Below are positions 59,171 through 64,000 of a DNA stretch of 64,000 nucleotides, piece after piece (the stretch's first letter is position 1; each line of letters starts with the position of its first letter). The translations under genes were made by a program, and so were the position numbers. The notes under the pieces are model-generated. The model made no database searches, was not told the origin of the DNA, and was given only the letters and a program-made list of their open reading frames with translations. Source of the DNA: Trichococcus pasteurii (lineage in GTDB: Bacteria > Bacillota > Bacilli > Lactobacillales > Aerococcaceae); assembly GCF_900112935.1 (NCBI RefSeq), contig NZ_FONM01000008.1:1-64000 (forward strand), written 5' to 3'.

Positions 59171-60043
59171 ATGAAGAAAAGAAGATTATTGACGACAGTA
59201 AGTTTATTGGGGGCAGCCTTTTTGGCCGGCTGCGGCCAGACGGATGCGGAAACAACGAGTGAGGCAACGAGCAGTTCCGCAGCTGAGGCGGTGGAAGTGA
59301 CAACAGTGACAGTGGCGCATACGCAAAGTTCCGCACCGATGAATTATGTGGATGAAAACGGCGAATCCACTGGCTATGAAGTCAGCGTTTTGAAGGCCAT
59401 CGACGAGCTGTTGCCGCAGTATGAATTTGAATATGTGCCGACTTCCGACGAGGATCTGCTGATTGGGATCGAATCCGGCAAGTACGATGTCGGAACGAAA
59501 GGCGCTTGGTATACAGAGGAACGCGCTCAAAAGTTCATTTTCCCTGAGAATTATATCGGCGCCAGCAGCATCGGCGTGCTGATCCGTTCGGAAGATGCCG
59601 AAGAAATCACCGATTTGGAGTCGTTTGCGGCTGCGGGCAAGAGCCTGGTTCCGATTTCGCCGAATAATGCCCAGTACAACGTGATCGAGGACTTCAACGC
59701 GGAGCATCCGGATACGCCGATTGAACTGACTGCAGCAGATGTATTCGAAATTTCCGATGCCTATACTTGGTTGTTGGAAGGACGCTATGATGGCTACTTC
59801 GCCGTCAAGACCGCTTATGAAGTGAACGTGCTGGCGGAAGGCGCGCCGTACAGCCAATATAAGGATGATTTCTCTTACTTTGTCTACGAAGCGCTGCCGA
59901 CTTGGCCGTTGTTCAACAAAGAACAGCAGGAACTGGCCGATGCATACGATGAAGCCTTCCTGCAATTGGAAGAGGACGGTACAATCGATGATTTGATGAT
60001 CGAGTTCCTTGGCGAAAACACATTCCAATACGTGAAGGAATAA
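59171..60043 (+). CDS. Amino-acid ABC transporter binding lipoprotein (family 3)
   Basis: The 290-residue protein has a lipoprotein signal (LLGAAFLAGCGQ) and a Ser/Thr/Glu-rich linker. The family 3 binding-protein core follows (APMNYVDENGESTGYEVSVLKAIDEL, GIESGKYDVGTKGAWYTEERAQKF). It binds a polar or amino-acid-like solute outside the cell for the permease encoded next. AGGAGGAG precedes the ATG. The T-box control of the operon suggests that the ligand is linked to the amino acid sensed by the leader. Confidence 0.92.
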   Translation: MKKRRLLTTVSLLGAAFLAGCGQTDAETTSEATSSSAAEAVEVTTVTVAHTQSSAPMNYVDENGESTGYEVSVLKAIDELLPQYEFEYVPTSDEDLLIGIESGKYDVGTKGAWYTEERAQKFIFPENYIGASSIGVLIRSEDAEEITDLESFAAAGKSLVPISPNNAQYNVIEDFNAEHPDTPIELTAADVFEISDAYTWLLEGRYDGYFAVKTAYEVNVLAEGAPYSQYKDDFSYFVYEALPTWPLFNKEQQELADAYDEAFLQLEEDGTIDDLMIEFLGENTFQYVKE

Positions 60044-60094
60044 CAACAGGAGCGCCACGGAGGATGACAAGACAGACAAGGAGGAGGCTAAAAG

Positions 60095-60805
60095 ATGAAT
60101 CGTCCATTCGACATCACTTATATTTGGAAGGCAGTGCCAGAAATTCTATCCGGTTTGGGCGTAACGCTGCAATTTTTGATCGGTACGATCGTGATCGGGG
60201 GGCTTTTGGGCTTCCTGGCGACCTGGGCAAGGCTCAGCGGTCCGAAATGGCTGCGGGCAATCGTCCATAGCTACATCTGGATCATCCGCTGCACGCCTTC
60301 GATCGTCATGATGTTCTTGGTCTTTTACGGCTTGCCGGAGGTGCTGTTGGGTGTCTTCGATGTCGATATCAACAGTTGGAATCGCCTCAACTTTGTCGTC
60401 ATCGCCCTGTCGCTCCTGTTTTCGGCGCCTTGTTCGGAAATCATGCGTTCGGCTTACTTGGCAGTCGCTAAAGTGCAGCGTGAGGCTGCCCTCAGTATCG
60501 GCCTCACCGAAGCGCAAGCGTTCAGAAGGATTGTTTTGCCCCAGGCTCTTGTGAGTGCGTTGCCGAACCTCGGCAATTCGTTCATTCTGTTGATGAAGGA
60601 GGGGGCTTTGGCCTACACGATCGGCATCGTCGACATCATGGGCAAAGGCCAACTGATCATCGCGCGCAATCTCGGCGGTTATTCGATCGAGACCTACATC
60701 GCATTGGCGGGCATCTATTGGCTGCTGACACTGGCGATCGAGAAGACATTCAAGCTGGCGGAAGACAAATTGTCGGCAGGAAAACAACCGTTGCGTGCGG
60801 CATAA
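60095..60805 (+). CDS. Polar amino-acid ABC transporter permease 1
   Basis: The 236-residue HisM-type permease has about five membrane helices and the EAA loop that contacts the ATPase ([25 protein letters not shown]). AAGGAGG lies before the ATG. It forms the membrane channel together with the next gene product. Confidence 0.93.
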   Translation: MNRPFDITYIWKAVPEILSGLGVTLQFLIGTIVIGGLLGFLATWARLSGPKWLRAIVHSYIWIIRCTPSIVMMFLVFYGLPEVLLGVFDVDINSWNRLNFVVIALSLLFSAPCSEIMRSAYLAVAKVQREAALSIGLTEAQAFRRIVLPQALVSALPNLGNSFILLMKEGALAYTIGIVDIMGKGQLIIARNLGGYSIETYIALAGIYWLLTLAIEKTFKLAEDKLSAGKQPLRAA

Positions 60806-60823
60806 GAGAGAGGAGCGAGACGC

Positions 60824-61621
60824 ATGACCATTGATTTACCTTATGTGCAGGAAATTCTGATCCTTGTGTTGAAGGGTATTCCGACAACGCTGCGCTTGAC
60901 CTTCATCCCATTGCTCATCGCGCTGCCGTTCGCTTTCCTGATCGCGGTGGCGAGACAGCGGAACGTCAAGGGGCTGGCCCGTTTATCCCAAATTTACGTG
61001 TCCTTCATCAGAGGGACGCCCTTGATCGTCCAGATTCTGGTGATGTACAGCCTTTTCCCGAGTCTGTTGAACGCTCTCGTGAAAAGTCGGGGGCTCGATT
61101 ACGACGTTTTCGGCATTAATCCGATCTATTATGCCTATATCGTTTTTACGTTGAATACGGTCGCGATCCTGTCGGAGGTTTTCCGTTCGGCCCTCGAAAC
61201 GGTCGACAAACGCCAACTTGAGGCGGCTCTTTCAATCGGCCTGCTGCCGATTCAGGCATACCGTCGGATCGTGATTCCGCAAGCGCTGGTGGCGGCAACG
61301 CCGAACTTGTGCAACAGCACCGTCAATCTGCTGAAATCGACCTCGCTGGCCTTTCTGATGTCGGTTCAGGACATCACGGCCATCGCCAAGACTGAAGCAG
61401 CATTCGGCTACAACTATCTGGAGTCTTACCTTGTGATTTTCATTGTGTACATCGTCCTTTGTTCGCTCGTTCAGGTGGTTTTCCAATTGCTGGAGCAGCG
61501 TTTGTCCCTCTACAAGCGCGGACGTAAAATTACGGTGAAATCAGAAAATGATAAGCAACCGGAGTATTTTGAAGACGCACGAAAGGAGCGATACCATGCT
61601 GGCATTGAGGAATATTCATAA
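60824..61621 (+). CDS. Polar amino-acid ABC transporter permease 2
   Basis: The 265-residue protein is a second HisM-type permease ([22 protein letters not shown] loop [24 protein letters not shown]). Its C-terminal 30 residues are charged and run 26 bases into the ATPase gene. Two different permeases imply a heterodimeric channel. Confidence 0.93.
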   Translation: MTIDLPYVQEILILVLKGIPTTLRLTFIPLLIALPFAFLIAVARQRNVKGLARLSQIYVSFIRGTPLIVQILVMYSLFPSLLNALVKSRGLDYDVFGINPIYYAYIVFTLNTVAILSEVFRSALETVDKRQLEAALSIGLLPIQAYRRIVIPQALVAATPNLCNSTVNLLKSTSLAFLMSVQDITAIAKTEAAFGYNYLESYLVIFIVYIVLCSLVQVVFQLLEQRLSLYKRGRKITVKSENDKQPEYFEDARKERYHAGIEEYS

Positions 61622-62336
61622 AAAATTCGGCGAACTGGAAGTCTTGAAAGGTGTGGATATCGCAGTCGAAAAAGGCGATATCGTCGTGATTCTGGGCCCA
61701 AGCGGCTCGGGCAAGACGACATTGCTGCGCTGCATCAACTTTCTGGAGCGCGCCGACGAAGGCTCCTTGCATTTCGACGAAATCCAGACCGATTTCTCGA
61801 AAGCAAGCAAGAAGGACATCAATGCGGTGCGGAAAAAATCTGCATTCGTTTTCCAGAATTACGGCCTGTTCGACAACAAGACGGTATTGGATAACGTCAC
61901 TGAAGGCCTGATCGTCGGACGCAAAATTCCCAAAAAAGAAGCCATCGAAGCGGCCATCCGCGCCTTGGAAAAGGTCGGGCTGAGCGACCGCTTGGCCTAC
62001 TATCCTTCGCAACTATCCGGAGGCCAACAGCAACGGGTGGGCATCGCCCGCGCCCTCGCGGTCAACCCGGACGTCATCCTGTTCGACGAGCCCACTTCGG
62101 CTTTGGATCCGGAACTTGTGGGCGAAGTGCTGCATGTGATCCGCAAACTGGCGGAGGAAGGCACCACTATGGTCATTGTCACGCATGAAATGACCTTCGC
62201 CAAGGAAGTGGCCAACCGCGTCATCTTCATGGATCAGGGGGTCATTGTGGAGGAAGGCGCCCCTGAAGCTATTTTCGGCAATCCGAAAGAAGCCCGCACC
62301 AGAGGGTTCCTGCAGCGGATTTTGGCCCGCGCTTGA
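61596..62336 (+). CDS. Polar amino-acid ABC transporter ATPase
   Basis: The protein has 246 residues from the ATG at 61596 (GAAAGGAG upstream), inside the end of the permease gene. Walker A is GPSGSGKTT, the signature LSGGQQQR, and Walker [16 protein letters not shown]. It powers uptake. It is the last gene of the T-box operon. Confidence 0.96.
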   Translation: MLALRNIHKKFGELEVLKGVDIAVEKGDIVVILGPSGSGKTTLLRCINFLERADEGSLHFDEIQTDFSKASKKDINAVRKKSAFVFQNYGLFDNKTVLDNVTEGLIVGRKIPKKEAIEAAIRALEKVGLSDRLAYYPSQLSGGQQQRVGIARALAVNPDVILFDEPTSALDPELVGEVLHVIRKLAEEGTTMVIVTHEMTFAKEVANRVIFMDQGVIVEEGAPEAIFGNPKEARTRGFLQRILARA

Positions 62337-62357
62337 TCTAACTGGCAGCTCCCTTAT

Positions 62358-62396
62358 TTAGCTCGTCCTACCGTTCGCAACGGGGGCGAGCTTTTT
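62358..62396 (+). terminator. Terminator of the T-box operon
   Basis: AGCTCG pairs with CGAGCT around an inner CCGTT/AACGG stem, followed by TTTTTGTTTT. Confidence 0.85.
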
Positions 62397-62552
62397 GTTT
62401 TCATTGGAAGTATCGGCGTTGCCTATCACAGTTGTTCGGAAATCGGAATTATCCTAAAGCATCCTGTGATGGTAAGCTACTTGTACATACATATCAAAGA
62501 AATGAATTCCAACATAGGGATAAAAATAATGAGAATCGTCAGGAGGAACAGT

Positions 62553-64000
62553 ATGTTAAAAGATAAATGGGTCATCACGACAACGCTAGCGATAAGTTTG
62601 GTGTTGGCGGGCTGTTCGACCGGGGATGCCGCAAACACAGAAAGCAGCGAAGGAGCAACAGCTTCATCCACACCCGCCGCAGCCGAGCAAATCATCACAA
62701 TCACGAATACGGGGGAATTGGCTTCCTTGGACAATGCCGTTTCCGCCGACAATTCCAGCCTGGTGGTGCTTGAGAACGCAAATGAAGGTCTTTACCGCGT
62801 CGGGGACGATGGCGCGTTTGAATTGGGTATCGCAGCCGAAGAGCCTGTTGTCAGCGAGGACGGGCTGGAATATATCTTCAAGATCAGGGAAGATGCGAAT
62901 TGGTCGAACGGTGATCCGGTGACTGCGCAGGATTTCGTCTATACCTACCAAAAAATCGTCGATCCGGCGACGGCTTCCCCAAACATCAATAAACTGTACC
63001 CGTTGAAGAACGCCGAAGCGATCAACAACGGGGAGTTGGACAAAGCGGAACTGGGAGTCGAAGCGATCGATGAGAAGACCGTGAAGTTCACTTTGGGCAA
63101 TCCGACCGCTTATTTCAAGGATTTGTTGGGGACGTCTTCCTACTTGCCGCAGAATCACCAAGTGGCGAGCGAGTTGGGCAGCGCCTACGGAACGAACAGT
63201 GAAAACACTGTGTACAATGGACCTTTCGTCGTGGAAGGTTGGGAAGGCACGGATCTGAACTGGTCGATGGTTCCAAACGAAGCTTATTGGGACGCGGAAA
63301 ACGTCCAATTGGATCAGATTAACTGGGAAGTCAGCAAAGAAATCGCCACGAACATCAACTTGTTCGAATCCGGTGAAGTCCAGTTGACGCAGATCAGCAA
63401 TCCTTACATTGAACAATATGCAGGATCCGACGCTTTGGTGACGGAACCGAAAGCTCTGTCCGGCTATGTCTGGTTTAACCAAGGCCGCACGAGCACAGCC
63501 AATGTCCATCTGCGGAAAGCTCTTTCTACTTCGTTCGACAAGGAAGCGTATGTGGATACCGTTTTGAATGACGGTTCCGTGCCTTCGAATGGTTTTGTGC
63601 CTTCCAATTACGCGTACAATCCTGAAACCGATGAAGATTTCCGCGAAGAGAGCGGCGATTTGGCAGTCTACGATCTGGAAACGGCACAGGCCGAGTGGGA
63701 AACCGCGAAGGAAGAGCTCGGAATCGAAACATTGTCGATCGAATTGCTGACTTCCGATACCGAAACTTCCAAGACGACTGCCGAATTTCTGCAATCACAA
63801 TGGCAACAGAACTTGCCCGGTTTGACGATCACGATCCGCAATGTACCATTGAAGAGCCGGATGGAATCGACCACGAACGGTGATTACGACATCGCCTACG
63901 GAACGTATACCCCGAGTTACGCCGATCCGATTGCCTTTCTGGAGATGTATGAATCCACAAGCGGCCTGAACAGTTCGCGCTTTGCGGATGAAGGTTACGA
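62553..64000 (+). CDS. Peptide ABC transporter binding lipoprotein (OppA-like, family 5), truncated by window end
   Basis: The frame is open from an ATG with AGGAGG upstream through the last base of the window (over 480 residues). A lipoprotein signal is clear (LAISLVLAGCSTG), followed by a low-complexity linker. Family 5 patterns include NANEGLYRVGDDGAFELGIA, NWSNGDPVTAQDFVYTYQKI and HLRKALSTSFDKEAYVDTVL. It should bind oligopeptides for an Opp-type transporter, whose other genes may lie beyond the window. It has its own promoter region after the terminator at 62358-62396. Confidence 0.93.
   Translation, partial: MLKDKWVITTTLAISLVLAGCSTGDAANTESSEGATASSTPAAAEQIITITNTGELASLDNAVSADNSSLVVLENANEGLYRVGDDGAFELGIAAEEPVVSEDGLEYIFKIREDANWSNGDPVTAQDFVYTYQKIVDPATASPNINKLYPLKNAEAINNGELDKAELGVEAIDEKTVKFTLGNPTAYFKDLLGTSSYLPQNHQVASELGSAYGTNSENTVYNGPFVVEGWEGTDLNWSMVPNEAYWDAENVQLDQINWEVSKEIATNINLFESGEVQLTQISNPYIEQYAGSDALVTEPKALSGYVWFNQGRTSTANVHLRKALSTSFDKEAYVDTVLNDGSVPSNGFVPSNYAYNPETDEDFREESGDLAVYDLETAQAEWETAKEELGIETLSIELLTSDTETSKTTAEFLQSQWQQNLPGLTITIRNVPLKSRMESTTNGDYDIAYGTYTPSYADPIAFLEMYESTSGLNSSRFADEGY

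Overview
The window looks like a chromosome segment of a low-GC Gram-positive fermenter of the Lactobacillales, most likely Carnobacteriaceae (Trichococcus-like). This is an inference from strong AGGAGG ribosome binding sites, mannose- and ascorbate-type PTS operons, cre-like sites, a T-box leader, and protein sequences typical of that order. No rRNA or tRNA gene was seen. Positions 1-8050 are visibly more AT-rich than the sugar-utilisation genes and are bordered by transposon sequence, which suggests acquired DNA.

Region 1 (1-10,650) is an accessory island. It opens with the 3' end of an IS1634/IS4-type transposase. Next comes a tight cassette of a sigma-70 factor, a large RecQ-like helicase (4-bp overlap) and a PD-(D/E)XK nuclease-fold protein, followed by a TIR/SEFIR-domain protein and a Lys-rich unknown protein. 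A complete IS200/IS605-type element with tnpA and tnpB closes the island. The cassette resembles a phage-defence locus but matches no named system that I recognise, and it is the best candidate here for an undescribed system.

Region 2 (10,698-17,966) is a sugar-sensing and uptake unit. Two membrane-anchored binding proteins flank a histidine kinase and response regulator, with no ABC permease nearby. A mannose-family PTS (IIA, IIB, IIC, IID) lies directly downstream. Region 3 (17,967-21,459) holds a YccF membrane protein, a divergent NmrA-like oxidoreductase/HxlR pair followed by the 3' scar of a second yccF-like gene, and pgmB.

Region 4 (21,864-37,147) is a plant-glycan utilisation locus: GH2, GH43, GH3, a GPH symporter, an AraC regulator, a GH78 alpha-L-rhamnosidase, a NagZ-like GH3 and an esterase. 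An identical 13-bp motif lies upstream of three of its transcription units. Region 5 (37,316-49,202) contains housekeeping and small accessory genes: a phosphoglycerate-mutase-like phosphatase, an MFS exporter behind a MerR-type promoter, a YjdI-like ferredoxin, mgtE with a structured leader, a lipoprotein phosphoesterase, a HigBA-type toxin-antitoxin pair beside a phosphoesterase scar, a pRiA4b ORF-3-like protein, two unknown proteins, and an ATP-grasp/esterase pair.

Region 6 (49,688-55,248) is a PRD regulator with an ascorbate-type PTS and a split transketolase. Region 7 (55,455-64,000) starts with a T-box leader whose specifier reads as ATG (Met). It controls two UroD/MtaA-type methyltransferase-like proteins, a Gfo/Idh/MocA oxidoreductase and a polar amino-acid ABC transporter. 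A peptide-binding lipoprotein follows and runs off the end of the window.

A family of CTCCGG-rich intergenic repeats of about 180 bp occurs at four places (18.0, 21.5, 29.9 and 38.0 kb), twice as exact-period tandem pairs.
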